The notes: a model not told the origin generated them from the letters alone. A stretch of DNA of 64,000 bases from Salmonella enterica subsp. houtenae serovar Houten (GCA_900478215.1 LS483478.1:682001-746000), one strand, 5' to 3'. Counted from the stretch's first letter, positions 26,795 to 36,989 are shown. Numbers and translations: made by a program.

Positions 26795-28930
26795 ATGAAA
26801 TCAATGAATATTGCCGCCAGCAGTGAACTCATCTCCCGACTCTCCACCTATCGTAACGTGGTGGCGCTGGACAGTACCGACTTTACCGATGTGGCCGCAG
26901 TTGTCATTACCGCTGCCGACAGCCGTAGCGGAATTCTGGCGCTACTTAAACGCACTGGTTTTCATCTGCCGGTATTTATGTTTACGAATGAACCCGTTAG
27001 CGTGCCTGCTGGCGTTACGGCGCTAATAAGCGGTAACGCGCAGGAATGGCTGGAGCTGGAAAACGCTGCCTGTCTCTACGAAGCGGAGCTTCTGCCGCCC
27101 TTTTATGACACCCTGAGCCAGTATGTCGACATGGGTAATAGTACCTTTGCTTGTCCGGGGCACCAGCATGGCGAATTTTTTAGAAAACATCCCGCAGGCC
27201 GTCATTTTTATGACTTTTTTGGTGAAAACCTGTTTCGTGCGGATATGTGTAACGCCGATGTGAAACTTGGCGATCTGCTCATTCACGAGGGTTCCGCCAA
27301 ACATGCGCAGAAATTTGCGGCAAAAGTATTTAATGCGGATAAAACCTACTTTGTGCTGAATGGGACTTCGGCGGCGAATAAAGTGGTCACCAACGCGCTA
27401 CTGACGCGCGGCGATCTGGTATTGTTTGATCGTAATAATCACAAATCCAATCATCACGGCGCGCTCATTCAGGCCGGAGCGACCCCGGTCTATCTTGAAG
27501 CGGCGCGCAACCCGTTTGGTTTTATTGGCGGTATTGATGCGCACTGTTTCGATGAAACGTACCTGCGTGACCAGATTCGTGATGTGGCACCGGAAAGAGC
27601 CGATGCGCCGCGTCCGTTCCGTTTGGCGATCATTCAGCTTGGTACTTATGACGGCACCATTTATAACGCTCGCCAGGTGGTGGATAACATTGGGCATCTC
27701 TGCGATTACATCCTGTTTGACTCCGCGTGGGTAGGCTATGAGCAGTTTATCGATATGATGGCGGACACCTCGCCGTTGCTGCTGGATCTCAATGAAAACG
27801 ATCCGGGGATCTTTGTGACCCAATCGGTACATAAGCAACAGGCGGGGTTCTCACAAACCTCGCAGATCCACAAAAAAGATAACCATATTCGCGGCCAGGC
27901 GCGTTTTTGCCCGCACAAACGCCTGAACAACGCCTTCATGTTGCACGCCTCAACCAGCCCATTCTATCCGCTGTTTGCGGCGTTGGATATCAATGCCAAA
28001 ATCCACGAAGGGGAGAGTGGTCGCCGCCTGTGGGCGGAGTGCGTTGCGCTGGGCATTGATGCGCGTAAAGCCATTCTCGCCCGTTGCAAACTGCTTCAGC
28101 CCTTTATCCCACTGGTGGTTGACGGCAAGCCATGGCAGGCACATCCGACGGAGACCATTGCCAGCAATCGTCGTTTCTTCAGTTTTGAGCCAGGGGCGAA
28201 ATGGCATGGCTTTGAGGGCTACGCGGATGACCAGTATTTTGTCGACCCCTGTAAACTGTTACTGACCACGCCAGGTATTGATGCCGATAGCGGGCGGTAC
28301 ACCGAATTCGGCATCCCGGCGACCATTCTCGCCCACTATCTGCGCGAAAACGGTATTGTGCCTGAGAAGTGCGATCTCAACTCAATTCTATTCTTGCTGA
28401 CGCCCGCCGAGAGCGAAGAGAAGCTGGCGCGGCTGGTTGCGATGCTGGCGCAATTTGAACGGCACATTGAAGACGATACGCCGCTTGCGGACGTACTGCC
28501 GACGGTTTTTCAGAAATACCCGGTGCGTTACCGCGATTACACCCTGCGTGAGCTATGTCAGGAGATGCACGATTTGTACGTCAGCTTTGACGTTAAGGAT
28601 CTGCAAAAGGCGATGTTTCGCAAAGAAAGCCTGCCTCATGTGGCAATGAACCCGCAGGATGCCAACAGCGCATATATTCGCGGTGATGTAGAGCTGGTAC
28701 GCATCAGCGAGGCGGACGGGCGTATTGCTGCCGAGGGGGCATTACCGTATCCGCCGGGCGTGCTGTGTGTGGTGCCGGGGGAGATTTGGGGCGGCGCGGC
28801 GCGGCGTTATTTTCTGGCGCTGGAAGAGGGCATCAATCTGTTGCCCGGTTTTTCGCCGGAATTGCAGGGGGTGTACAGCGAGACCGATACCGATGGAATT
28901 AAACGGTTGTATGGGTATGTTTTAAAATAG
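26795..28930 (+). CDS. speC: Constitutive ornithine decarboxylase
   Basis: 711 residues, the usual length, of the group III PLP decarboxylases. It converts L-ornithine to putrescine and CO2. The N-terminal wing domain (residues ~1-110) is followed by the PLP fold with the Lys-containing motif SVHKQQAGFSQ. The ATG at 26795 (MKSMNIAASSEL) matches the E. coli start; in-frame upstream codons are poorer. It works with speA and speB in this window, which make putrescine from arginine. Confidence 0.97.
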   Translation: MKSMNIAASSELISRLSTYRNVVALDSTDFTDVAAVVITAADSRSGILALLKRTGFHLPVFMFTNEPVSVPAGVTALISGNAQEWLELENAACLYEAELLPPFYDTLSQYVDMGNSTFACPGHQHGEFFRKHPAGRHFYDFFGENLFRADMCNADVKLGDLLIHEGSAKHAQKFAAKVFNADKTYFVLNGTSAANKVVTNALLTRGDLVLFDRNNHKSNHHGALIQAGATPVYLEAARNPFGFIGGIDAHCFDETYLRDQIRDVAPERADAPRPFRLAIIQLGTYDGTIYNARQVVDNIGHLCDYILFDSAWVGYEQFIDMMADTSPLLLDLNENDPGIFVTQSVHKQQAGFSQTSQIHKKDNHIRGQARFCPHKRLNNAFMLHASTSPFYPLFAALDINAKIHEGESGRRLWAECVALGIDARKAILARCKLLQPFIPLVVDGKPWQAHPTETIASNRRFFSFEPGAKWHGFEGYADDQYFVDPCKLLLTTPGIDADSGRYTEFGIPATILAHYLRENGIVPEKCDLNSILFLLTPAESEEKLARLVAMLAQFERHIEDDTPLADVLPTVFQKYPVRYRDYTLRELCQEMHDLYVSFDVKDLQKAMFRKESLPHVAMNPQDANSAYIRGDVELVRISEADGRIAAEGALPYPPGVLCVVPGEIWGGAARRYFLALEEGINLLPGFSPELQGVYSETDTDGIKRLYGYVLK

Positions 28931-28942
28931 AGCGTTGCCACC

Positions 28943-28976
28943 AGGTCGGATAAGGCGTTTACGCCGCATCCGACCT
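28943..28976. repeat. REP element between speC and nupG
   Basis: AGGTCGGATAAGGCG pairs with CGCCGCATCCGACCT around a 4-nt loop; it can also act as a terminator-like hairpin for speC and the convergent nupG remnant. Confidence 0.75.
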
Positions 28977-28993
28977 AAGATATCGGGCAATTA

Positions 28994-29796
28994 TTAATAC
29001 GCGACCGGCTGGGTACCCGCCGGAACGCGGACATGTTTATATTTGAACAAGGCCACGAAAGCGAAGGCCAGCACCAGCGAGTATCCTGCGAAGATGAGCC
29101 ACACGGTCTGCCAGTCGGTAATGCCGTTTTGAGTGTAATACTCCACCTCTTTACCGCTCACAATGCTGCCCAATCCCCTGCGCGCTGGCGCGGATTTCCG
29201 GGCGTACCTCTTTTCGACAAACACCGAGCCAGAATGTTGAAGAAGGCGCAGCCGTACACAATCATCGATAGCACCAGCAGAACGGAAAGCGTCGCGCCGA
29301 TATAACGTTGCATATGGCTCAGCTCGCAACCGGAGAAACTCACGCCCCATATCGTCAGAATAAAACCAATGGTGCCCCAGATACGGATAGGCGGGAAGTC
29401 AGCCACAATATCCATGCCGGCAGATTGCAGGCGGTAATACGATATCGTCTTGATCAAGCCCAACGTCGGCATATAGGCCAACGAGTTAAGCAGGATCACA
29501 AAGAACATCGCCCCTGGCGTAGTGACTTCCACGGCCATAAATAGCGTGATGGCACCGACGACATGACACAGGGCATAGACCCACTTCGCACTCAGCCCTT
29601 TGTCAGCCACAATTCCTGACAAGGTCGGCATAAAGACGGCGGCAACTCCCCGTGAACTATAAACTGCGCCAATAGATGCACCGTCAAATTTTAAGGTGAC
29701 GACTATATACGAGCCCTGGGTAGTGAGCCAGCTTCCCCGCAGACAGAACTGCAGAAAAGAGAGTATGTTAAGCTGCAACTTAAACTTTACGTTAAT
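28994..29796 (-). pseudogene. nupG: Decayed nucleoside transporter gene nupG
   Basis: The reading frame begins with the NupG N-terminus (LSFLQFCLRGSWLTTQGS, FDGASIGAVYSSRG) and ends with its C-terminus (TQNGITDWQTVWLIFAG, FKYKHVRVPAGTQPV). Intact NupG has 418 residues; here only about 260 codons remain. About 160 residues are missing at the joint YIGATLSVLLVLSMIVYG, where two similar VLLVLS-like stretches may have recombined. A frame change occurs near 29220. At 29794-29796 the expected start codon reads ATT rather than ATG. Nucleoside uptake by this H+ symporter is therefore lost, at least from this locus. Confidence 0.88.
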
Positions 29797-30005
29797 TCCT
29801 CACACCTGAGAGCGGATGAATGTTTAAAAGGCACATTTTCCGTTGTGATTTGGTGTGATTCGACCAATGAGAGGTGGGCTTTTTTTGTTACCTGTTACAA
29901 ATATTTGCAAACAATTTCTGCTTGCAAAGCAAAAGAGAGACGGAGTTAACACTTTTTGCCTTTCCCGCCTCTGTCATGTGCCAGCCAGAGGCGGGATGCG
30001 ATAGT

Positions 30006-31088
30006 TTATCGGCGGCGATACGATCGCTGGGCGGAATTCACCTTATACAGATAGCGGCGCGACTCCGCAGATGGATGTCGGGTGGTTAATACCTGGTACA
30101 CATCCCCCGGCGACATGCGGTTAATCATATTCGCAGCCTGAATCTTATCGTTCGAGAATACGCGTAATACGCTGCCTGCGCCGCCATTGTAGGCGGTAAT
30201 GACCGCATAGCGCCGCGACGTCGGATTCTCAATACCGCTCAGATAGACATTATTCAACATCGCCAGATACGCTGTGCCGGTATCGATATTGCTGGCGGGG
30301 TCGAACAGGAAGCTACGGCTTGGCGTGCCGGACTTACCCTGAGAACGGAAAACATCTTTCCCTGCGCTGTGTTGCACCACCTGCATCAGGCCCAGCGCAT
30401 CCGCGTGGCTGACCGCATACGGGTTAAACGAGGACTCCGTTTGCATAATCGCCAGAATCAGCGACTCGTCAACGCCGTATTTACGGGAGGCCTGGCGTAC
30501 CATGCCAATGTATTTATGCGCGCGTTTATCAAGGTGGTTAGGCACCAGATTAATGGTGACGCTGTAAATAATACGCAGGCCGTTGCTGCGGCTTTTGAGT
30601 CGCGTTTTTAGCAAGTAATCCGCGAATGTAGTGGCGCGGCCTTCCCAGCGAATAGGCTGACCGGTATTGTCGAGGACCTGACCATACAGGAAGGGTTCTT
30701 TGGAAATTTTAATGTCATCGACATCGGAGTAAAGATCGACGGAGGTTGGATCGTCACCCATGAGCAACGTTTTAATAATGGCCCGGCGCAGATGTGCGGT
30801 AGGTTCCGTCCCGGCGATGGTTTCAACGGTAATGGTCCCATCATCAAAGTTGATGTGGCTGCGGGTCTGGAACTGATCGGTATATTTGACGTAGTCTTTC
30901 GGCCCTGCGATCAGGACTTCCTTATATCCCCACAGATTTTCAATATTGTTGGCAAATTGCCCCATCAAAATATCAAAGCCGTTGGTATCCTTGACCCAGG
31001 CTTCATTATACGTCTCGCCTTTTTTGGTCGAACTGGAGCAGGAGATGAGCAACGGCGCAATAACAGCAAGCGCGAGTAATTTTTTCAT
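30006..31088 (-). CDS. mltC: Membrane-bound lytic transglycosylase C
   Basis: 360 residues. A lipoprotein signal (LLISC) anchors the protein in the outer membrane. The C-terminal Slt-type lysozyme fold contains the catalytic Glu in AIMQTESSFNPYAVS, followed by ALGLMQV and AYNGGAG. It cleaves the MurNAc-GlcNAc bond of peptidoglycan to give 1,6-anhydro products in wall turnover. The second of two adjacent ATG codons gives the E. coli-like MKK start. It is followed on the same strand after mutY and yggX, as in other enterics. Confidence 0.95.
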   Translation of the reverse strand: MKKLLALAVIAPLLISCSSSTKKGETYNEAWVKDTNGFDILMGQFANNIENLWGYKEVLIAGPKDYVKYTDQFQTRSHINFDDGTITVETIAGTEPTAHLRRAIIKTLLMGDDPTSVDLYSDVDDIKISKEPFLYGQVLDNTGQPIRWEGRATTFADYLLKTRLKSRSNGLRIIYSVTINLVPNHLDKRAHKYIGMVRQASRKYGVDESLILAIMQTESSFNPYAVSHADALGLMQVVQHSAGKDVFRSQGKSGTPSRSFLFDPASNIDTGTAYLAMLNNVYLSGIENPTSRRYAVITAYNGGAGSVLRVFSNDKIQAANMINRMSPGDVYQVLTTRHPSAESRRYLYKVNSAQRSYRRR

Positions 31089-31126
31089 CATTCCGGGAGT
31101 GCATGTTGTGTTGTCGTTATGCCATG

Positions 31127-31201
31127 TTGCCGGGCAGCGGCGCTAAGGGCTTATCCGGCATAGCTCACAGGCCGAATAAGCGCAGCGTCATTCGGCAACG
31201 G
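31127..31201. repeat. REP elements between yggX and mltC
   Basis: Two inverted REP units (TTGCCGGGCAGCGGCGCTAA, and GCCGAATAAGCGCAGCGTCA followed by TTCGGC) sit back to back, a small BIME. Confidence 0.7.
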
Positions 31202-31203
31202 GC

Positions 31204-31479
31204 CTATTTTTTATCTTCCGGCGTATAACCTTCGATATGAACGTCTTTACCTTCGAACAGGAAGCTCACCATCTCCTGTTCCAGCAGCTTACGGTGCTCG
31301 GCGTTCATCATGTTGAGCTTTTTCTCATTAATCAACATGGTCTGCTTATGCTGCCACTGCGCCCAGGCGTCCTTAGAGATCTCGTTATAGATACGCTTTC
31401 CCAGTTCGCCAGGGTAGAGCTGAAAATCTTGCCCTTCAGCGTCGCGTTGCAGGTAAGTACAAAAAATCGTTCTGCTCAT
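31204..31479 (-). CDS. yggX: Fe(II)-trafficking / oxidative-damage protection protein
   Basis: 91 residues, full length. [20 protein letters not shown] with a conserved Cys7 is the YggX signature. The protein is linked in Salmonella and E. coli to protection of iron-sulfur clusters and to SoxRS control. It lies 27 bp after mutY, which itself encodes an iron-sulfur enzyme, and the pair is usually co-transcribed. Confidence 0.95.
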
Positions 31480-31506
31480 AAGTCATCCTCTTTATCGACC
31501 GGGGCG

Positions 31507-32559
31507 TTAAACTGGCGCTCCGGTACGTAACTGCTGTAACAAGCGCTCCACGGGGGCCGCCAGCCCGACTGACGGCGGTTGCGCTAAGTTATACCAGAGC
31601 GCGCCGCCTTCATCCATGCAGGCGTTCAGTGACGACACGGGAAGCCACATAGGCACAATATCCAGATGGAAATGGCTAAATGTGTGGCGAAACGCGTTAA
31701 GCTGGGTCAAATTATCAGCGTTAACATGCCGTTGCGCCAGCCATTCGCGTAATTCATCTTCGCTGGCGAACTGCGGGAAGCAGTATAGTCCGCCCCATAA
31801 ACCGCTGGGAGGGCGCTGCGCCAGGAAAATTTCCTGTTTATGCTGTAGCAGTAAAAAGTAACCGGTCCGCTCCGGTAACGTTTGTTTCGGTTTCTTGCCC
31901 GGATAGCGTGACCAGCTTTCATGCGCAGCGGCGATACAACCGCTTTGCAGCGGACACAGGGGGCACTTTGGCTTTGAACGCGTACAAACCATCGCGCCCA
32001 GATCCATCATCGCCTGATTAAAACGCTCCACGCCGCGTGCGGGCGTCACTTGTTCGCTCAACGCCCACAGCGTATTCTCCACCTCTTTTTTCCCAGGCCA
32101 GCCGCTAACAGCATAACAGCGAGCCAGCACACGTTTAACGTTTCCATCAAGAATCGGATAATGTTTACCTAACGCGAGGGAGAGAATCGCACCGGCGGTT
32201 GAACGCCCGATGCCGGGTAGCGCGGCGATTTCGGCAAAAGTTTGCGGGAATTCTCCGCCGTGAAGCGTCGCCACCTGTTGCGCCGCTTTATGCAAATTAC
32301 GCGCGCGGGCGTAATAGCCGAGCCCGGTCCACAAATGGAGCACTTCATCCAGCGGCGCATTCGCTAAATCCGTCACCGTAGGAAAGCGCGCCATAAACCG
32401 CTCAAAGTAAGGAATAACCGTCGTCACCTGCGTTTGTTGCAACATGACTTCCGAGAGCCATACTTTGTAAGGCGTCTTGTTAATTTGCCAGGGCAGCGTT
32501 TTCCGCCCGTATTTGTCGTACCAGTCCAAAACCTGAACTGAAAATTGAGACGCTTGCAT
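31507..32559 (-). CDS. mutY: A/G-specific adenine DNA glycosylase
   Basis: 350 residues. Helix-hairpin-helix LPGIGRSTAG and the catalytic Asp in YPILDGNVKRV define the HhH-GPD glycosylases. The four Cys of CTRSKPKCPLCPLQSGC (C-x6-C-x2-C-x5-C) bind the [4Fe-4S] cluster. The C-terminal NUDIX-like domain recognises 8-oxoguanine. The enzyme removes adenine mispaired with 8-oxoguanine, preventing G:C to T:A transversions. It is divergent from trmB across 154 bp. Confidence 0.97.
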   Translation of the reverse strand: MQASQFSVQVLDWYDKYGRKTLPWQINKTPYKVWLSEVMLQQTQVTTVIPYFERFMARFPTVTDLANAPLDEVLHLWTGLGYYARARNLHKAAQQVATLHGGEFPQTFAEIAALPGIGRSTAGAILSLALGKHYPILDGNVKRVLARCYAVSGWPGKKEVENTLWALSEQVTPARGVERFNQAMMDLGAMVCTRSKPKCPLCPLQSGCIAAAHESWSRYPGKKPKQTLPERTGYFLLLQHKQEIFLAQRPPSGLWGGLYCFPQFASEDELREWLAQRHVNADNLTQLNAFRHTFSHFHLDIVPMWLPVSSLNACMDEGGALWYNLAQPPSVGLAAPVERLLQQLRTGAPV

Positions 32560-32713
32560 GGAAACTCATTCATTATTGCCGGGGGCAAGATTGCAGCACA
32601 GAGGCTGCAGGGTGTAAACCGGAACTTTCCGCAGTGCGCTTCATGCTTGCATCCGGCAACTAACTTTGGATAATGCCCGTTTTCAGAACTCAAACACAGC
32701 AGACTACACTTTT

Positions 32714-33433
32714 ATGAAAAACGACGTCATTTCACCGGAATTTGATGAAAACGGCCGCCCACTGCGCCGTATTCGTAGTTTTGTTCGTCGCCAGGGGCGG
32801 CTGACAAAGGGGCAAGAACACGCGCTGGAAAACTACTGGCCGGTGATGGGCGTCGAGTTCAGCGAAGCGCCGGTAGATTTCGCCACGTTGTTTGGTCGCG
32901 AAGCGCCGGTGACGCTGGAGATTGGTTTTGGCATGGGGGCCTCTCTCGTGGCGATGGCGAAAGCGCGTCCGGAGCAGAATTTCCTCGGCATTGAAGTGCA
33001 TTCGCCCGGCGTCGGCGCGTGTCTGGCGTCCGCTCATGAAGAGGGCGTTGAAAACCTGCGCGTCATGTGCCACGACGCGGTAGAAGTGTTGCATAAAATG
33101 ATTCCTGACAATTCTTTATCGATGGTTCAGCTCTTTTTCCCTGACCCGTGGCATAAAGCGCGTCATAATAAACGCCGTATCGTTCAGGTGCCGTTTGCGG
33201 AACTGGTATTGAGCAAGCTGAAATTGGGCGGCGTTTTCCATATGGCGACCGACTGGGAAGCGTATGCGGAACACATGCTTGAAGTCATGTCTTCTATCGA
33301 CGGGTACAAAAATCTGTCAGAGAGCAGTGATTATGTACCGCGCCCGGAATCGCGCCCGGTAACGAAATTTGAACAACGTGGCCATCGTCTTGGTCATGGC
33401 GTATGGGACTTAATGTTCGAGAGGGTGAAATAA
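32714..33433 (+). CDS. trmB: tRNA (guanine46-N7)-methyltransferase
   Basis: 239 residues, identical in length to the E. coli enzyme. The SAM-binding motif EIGFGMGASL and the substrate region FPDPWHKARHNKRR are present. It methylates G46 in the variable loop of tRNAs. The ATG at 32714 (MKNDVISPEF) is the conserved start; upstream in-frame codons reach into the mutY promoter. The stop overlaps the yggL start (TAATG), so the genes are coupled. Confidence 0.95.
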   Translation: MKNDVISPEFDENGRPLRRIRSFVRRQGRLTKGQEHALENYWPVMGVEFSEAPVDFATLFGREAPVTLEIGFGMGASLVAMAKARPEQNFLGIEVHSPGVGACLASAHEEGVENLRVMCHDAVEVLHKMIPDNSLSMVQLFFPDPWHKARHNKRRIVQVPFAELVLSKLKLGGVFHMATDWEAYAEHMLEVMSSIDGYKNLSESSDYVPRPESRPVTKFEQRGHRLGHGVWDLMFERVK

Positions 33434-33759
33434 TGGCAAAGAACCGTAGTCGTCGTCTGCGTAAAAAAATGCACATTGATGAATTCCAGGAATTAGGATT
33501 TTCGGTGGCATGGCGTTTTCCGGAAGGTACATCTGAAGAGCAGATCGATAAGACTGTCGATGACTTTATTAATGACGTTATTGAGCCTAATAAACTGGCG
33601 TTTGACGGCAGCGGCTACCTGGCCTGGGAAGGGCTGATTTGTATGCAGGAAATCGGTAAATGTACCGAAGAACATCAGGCGATTGTGCGTAAGTGGCTGG
33701 AAGCGCGCAACCTTGAAGACGTCCGTACCAGCGAACTTTTCGACGTTTGGTGGGACTAA
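33433..33759 (+). CDS. yggL: DUF469 protein YggL
   Basis: 108 residues. The basic N-terminus MAKNRSRRLRKKMHIDEFQE and the acidic rest are those of the YggL/DUF469 family, reported to associate with the 50S ribosomal subunit. The start shares one base with the trmB stop codon, so translation is probably coupled. Confidence 0.93.
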   Translation: MAKNRSRRLRKKMHIDEFQELGFSVAWRFPEGTSEEQIDKTVDDFINDVIEPNKLAFDGSGYLAWEGLICMQEIGKCTEEHQAIVRKWLEARNLEDVRTSELFDVWWD

Positions 33760-33808
33760 TGAGTACAGGGTCGGCATATGCCGGCCCGCTTTGTCTTGAG
33801 GGAAAGTT

Positions 33809-34528
33809 ATGATGCGCAAAACGCTGCTGGCGGCAGTGCTAACGTTTACGGCGATGACCGCTCACGCAGATTACAAATGCAGCGTCACGCCGCGTGACGA
33901 TGTGATCCTGAGTCCACAAACGGTGCAGGTGAAAGGTGAAAACGGCAACCTGGTGATTACGCCGGACGGCAATGTGATGTACAACGGTAAACAGTACACT
34001 CTTAGCGCCGCGCAGCGCGAGCAGGCGAAAGATTACCAGGCGGAACTGCGAAACGCCCTGCCGTGGATTGATGAGGGCGCCCGGTCGCGCGTCGAAAAAG
34101 GCCGCGTGGCGCTGGATAAAATCATCGCTAAAGAGGTCGGCGAAAGCAGTAACATGCGCAGCCGCCTGACAAAGCTTGATGCACAATTGAAAGCGCAGAT
34201 GAACCGCATTATCGAACATCGTACAGACGGCCTGACGTTCCACTATAAGGCTATCGACCAGGTGCGTGCCGACGGCCAGCAACTGGTGAACCAGGCGATG
34301 GGCGGTATTTTGCAGGACAGCATTAACGAAATGGGCGCCAAAGCAGTACTTAAAGGCGGCGGCAATCCTTTACAGGGCGTAATGGGCAGCCTCGGTGGTT
34401 TGCAAACCGCTATCCAGAACGAATGGAAAAATCAGGAGAAAGACTTCCAGCAGTTTGGCAAAGATGTCTGTAGTCGCGTAGTGGCCTTAGAAGACAACCG
34501 CAAAGTGTTGGTCGGCAGCCTGAAGTAA
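33809..34528 (+). CDS. yggN: Exported DUF2884 protein YggN
   Basis: 239 residues with a cleavable signal peptide ending in TAHADYKCS. The mature part is mainly helical and matches the E. coli YggN protein throughout; its role is unknown. It follows yggL by 49 bp and is closed by a clear terminator, making trmB-yggL-yggN a likely unit. Confidence 0.92.
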   Translation: MMRKTLLAAVLTFTAMTAHADYKCSVTPRDDVILSPQTVQVKGENGNLVITPDGNVMYNGKQYTLSAAQREQAKDYQAELRNALPWIDEGARSRVEKGRVALDKIIAKEVGESSNMRSRLTKLDAQLKAQMNRIIEHRTDGLTFHYKAIDQVRADGQQLVNQAMGGILQDSINEMGAKAVLKGGGNPLQGVMGSLGGLQTAIQNEWKNQEKDFQQFGKDVCSRVVALEDNRKVLVGSLK

Positions 34529-34547
34529 TCTTCCCCTGTTAAACAAT

Positions 34548-34577
34548 GGCGTAGATCGCATCTACGCCTTTTTATTC
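34548..34577 (+). terminator. Terminator after yggN
   Basis: A 9-bp perfect stem (GGCGTAGAT / ATCTACGCC) with a 3-nt loop is followed by TTTTTATTC. Confidence 0.85.
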
Positions 34578-34716
34578 TTTTTTTTCCTGCATTTTGTTAT
34601 CCATCTCTAAAAAATTCACTCTGTCAGATATATATCGCTAGTTAATCGTATTTCGTCACATTATTCGTCTGCAATGTTTGGATAATGCGGCCAATTGACA
34701 TAACTGGAGATATAAC

Positions 34717-35763
34717 ATGGAGTTTTTCAGGAAAACGGCATTAGCTGCTCTGGTAATGGGTTTCAGCGGCGCGGCGTTCGCTTTACCGAATATCACCATC
34801 TTAGCGACCGGCGGAACTATCGCTGGCGGCGGTGATTCAGCAACAAAATCAAATTATACGGCAGGTAAAGTCGGCGTTGAAAATCTGGTGGATGCCGTTC
34901 CTCAACTGAAGGACATTGCGGTAGTGAAAGGCGAGCAGGTCGTTAACATCGGCTCGCAGGATATGAACGATGAGGTCTGGCTCACGCTGGCGAAAAAAAT
35001 CAATACCGAGTGCGACAGTACCGACGGTTTCGTGATCACCCACGGCACTGATACGATGGAAGAGACCGCTTATTTCCTCGATCTGACCGTTAAATGCAAT
35101 AAACCCGTGGTACTGGTCGGCGCGATGCGCCCCTCCACGTCAATGAGCGCAGATGGTCCGTTCAACCTCTATAATGCGGTAGCCACAGCGGCTGATAAAC
35201 AATCCGCTAACCGCGGCGTATTAGTGGTGATGAACGACACCGTGATGGACGGACGCGATGTCACTAAGACCAATACGACTGACGTGGCGACGTTTAAATC
35301 GGTTAACTATGGGCCGCTGGGTTACATCCACAATGGGAAAATCGATTATCAGCGCACGCCGGAGCGTAAACACACCACCTCCACGCCGTTTGACGTTTCT
35401 AAACTGACTGCGCTGCCGAAAGTCGGTATCGTTTATAACTATGCAAATGCGTCCGATCTGCCAGCAAAAGCGCTGGTAGACGCAGGGTATGACGGCATAG
35501 TGAGCGCAGGCGTGGGTAACGGCAACCTGTATAAAACGGTCTTTGATACTCTGGCGACCGCGGCGCATAACGGTACTGTCGTAGTACGTTCTTCCCGCGT
35601 GCCGACTGGCGCGACTACGCAGGATGCTGAAGTGGACGATGCAAAATACGGGTTTGTCGCTTCTGGCACGCTGAACCCGCAGAAAGCGCGCGTGTTGCTG
35701 CAACTGGCTTTAACGCAGACCAAAGACCCAAAACAGATCCAGACGATGTTTAATCAGTATTAA
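34717..35763 (+). CDS. ansB: Periplasmic L-asparaginase II
   Basis: 348 residues including a signal peptide ending near GAAFALPN. The two catalytic Thr motifs are intact: ATGGTIAGGG and HGTDTMEETAYFL. It hydrolyses asparagine to aspartate and ammonia in the periplasm. The 188-bp upstream region is AT-rich; in Salmonella this promoter is known to respond to CRP and anaerobiosis, but I did not assign exact sites. Confidence 0.97.
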   Translation: MEFFRKTALAALVMGFSGAAFALPNITILATGGTIAGGGDSATKSNYTAGKVGVENLVDAVPQLKDIAVVKGEQVVNIGSQDMNDEVWLTLAKKINTECDSTDGFVITHGTDTMEETAYFLDLTVKCNKPVVLVGAMRPSTSMSADGPFNLYNAVATAADKQSANRGVLVVMNDTVMDGRDVTKTNTTDVATFKSVNYGPLGYIHNGKIDYQRTPERKHTTSTPFDVSKLTALPKVGIVYNYANASDLPAKALVDAGYDGIVSAGVGNGNLYKTVFDTLATAAHNGTVVVRSSRVPTGATTQDAEVDDAKYGFVASGTLNPQKARVLLQLALTQTKDPKQIQTMFNQY

Positions 35764-35852
35764 TCGGTGAAGGCGGCTACGTTTATCTCACTACGTTTTG
35801 TAGATCTGATAAGCGTAGCGTCATCAGGCATTATCTTGCCGGTGGCGACTTA

Positions 35853-36989
35853 TCACTCCGCTAAAAACAATTCCAGTAGTGAATTTAAAAATAGCTTACC
35901 ATGCTGGGTGATTTGCCAGCTATCTTCAGTCTCGGTCAGATAACCTTGCGCGATAGCCTCATTCATCTGTTGACGAATCGTATCTTCGCTAAGCCCGGTA
36001 TAGTCGACAAACTCAGCGCGAGGCGCGCGTTCCAGCAACCGAAAACGGTTCATAAAGAACTCAAAAGGCTTATCAGCCTGCGCCACATCACGCTGGCTTT
36101 CCAGATAACGCCCCTGCATATAGCCGCGCGGATGGCGGGTTTTGGTCGTCCGCAAGATCCTGCCGTCCGGGAAGGTGACTTTACCGTGGGCGCCGCAGCC
36201 AATACCCAGATAGTCGCCAAAGCGCCAGTAGTTCAGATTATGCTGGCACTGATAACCGGGTTTGGCATAGGCCGATGTTTCGTATTGCTGATAGCCGGCG
36301 GCGGTTAATAACTGGTGGCCCTGTTCAAAGATATCCCACAGAGCGTCATCGTCCGGTAAAACCGGCGGACGCGAACCGAATAGGGTGTTGGGTTCAATTG
36401 TCAATTGATACCATGAGAGATGCGGCGGATTAAGCGCAATGGCCTGTCGCAAATCGTTCAGCGCCTCTTCCAGAGTCTGATCCGGCAATCCATGCATTAA
36501 GTCGAGGTTAAAGCTGCGGAGCCCAAGCCCATTTGCCAGTATTGCTGCCCGCATCGCCTCTTGTGGACCGTGAATACGGCCAAGACGTTTCAGCTTAGGC
36601 TCACTAAAGCTCTGCACGCCAATGGAGATCCGGTTTACGCCGGCGCGTTGATAGTCGATGAAGCGGTCGGCTTCGACCGTACCGGGGTTCGCTTCCATGG
36701 TAATTTCCGCATCTGCCGCCAGATTCAGGCGCGCACGCACGCCGTCCAGCAGCGTTTGCATCGCTGGCCCGGAAAGCAGGCTTGGCGTACCGCCGCCAAT
36801 AAAAAGGGTCTTTACTTCACGCCCTTGCGCCCAGGCGACATCGGCATCCAGATCGCTTAACAGATGCTGGACGTAGTCGTCATGCGGCACTTCGCCCTTC
36901 AACGCATGGGAATTGAAGTCGCAATAAGGACATTTTTGTACGCACCAGGGAATATGAATATAAAGACTGAGCGGCGGTAGTTTAGCCAT
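35853..36989 (-). CDS. hemW: Heme chaperone HemW (radical SAM)
   Basis: 378 residues. CVQKCPYCDF gives the CxxxCxxC cluster motif; GGGTPSLL and EANPGT are the family's SAM-binding motifs. It resembles coproporphyrinogen dehydrogenase HemN but is shorter and is now regarded as a heme-transfer protein. The ATG at 36989 fits the E. coli start and overlaps the rdgB 3' end by eight bases. The gene closes the yggS-yggT-yggU-rdgB-hemW series on the minus strand. Confidence 0.94.
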   Translation of the reverse strand: MAKLPPLSLYIHIPWCVQKCPYCDFNSHALKGEVPHDDYVQHLLSDLDADVAWAQGREVKTLFIGGGTPSLLSGPAMQTLLDGVRARLNLAADAEITMEANPGTVEADRFIDYQRAGVNRISIGVQSFSEPKLKRLGRIHGPQEAMRAAILANGLGLRSFNLDLMHGLPDQTLEEALNDLRQAIALNPPHLSWYQLTIEPNTLFGSRPPVLPDDDALWDIFEQGHQLLTAAGYQQYETSAYAKPGYQCQHNLNYWRFGDYLGIGCGAHGKVTFPDGRILRTTKTRHPRGYMQGRYLESQRDVAQADKPFEFFMNRFRLLERAPRAEFVDYTGLSEDTIRQQMNEAIAQGYLTETEDSWQITQHGKLFLNSLLELFLAE

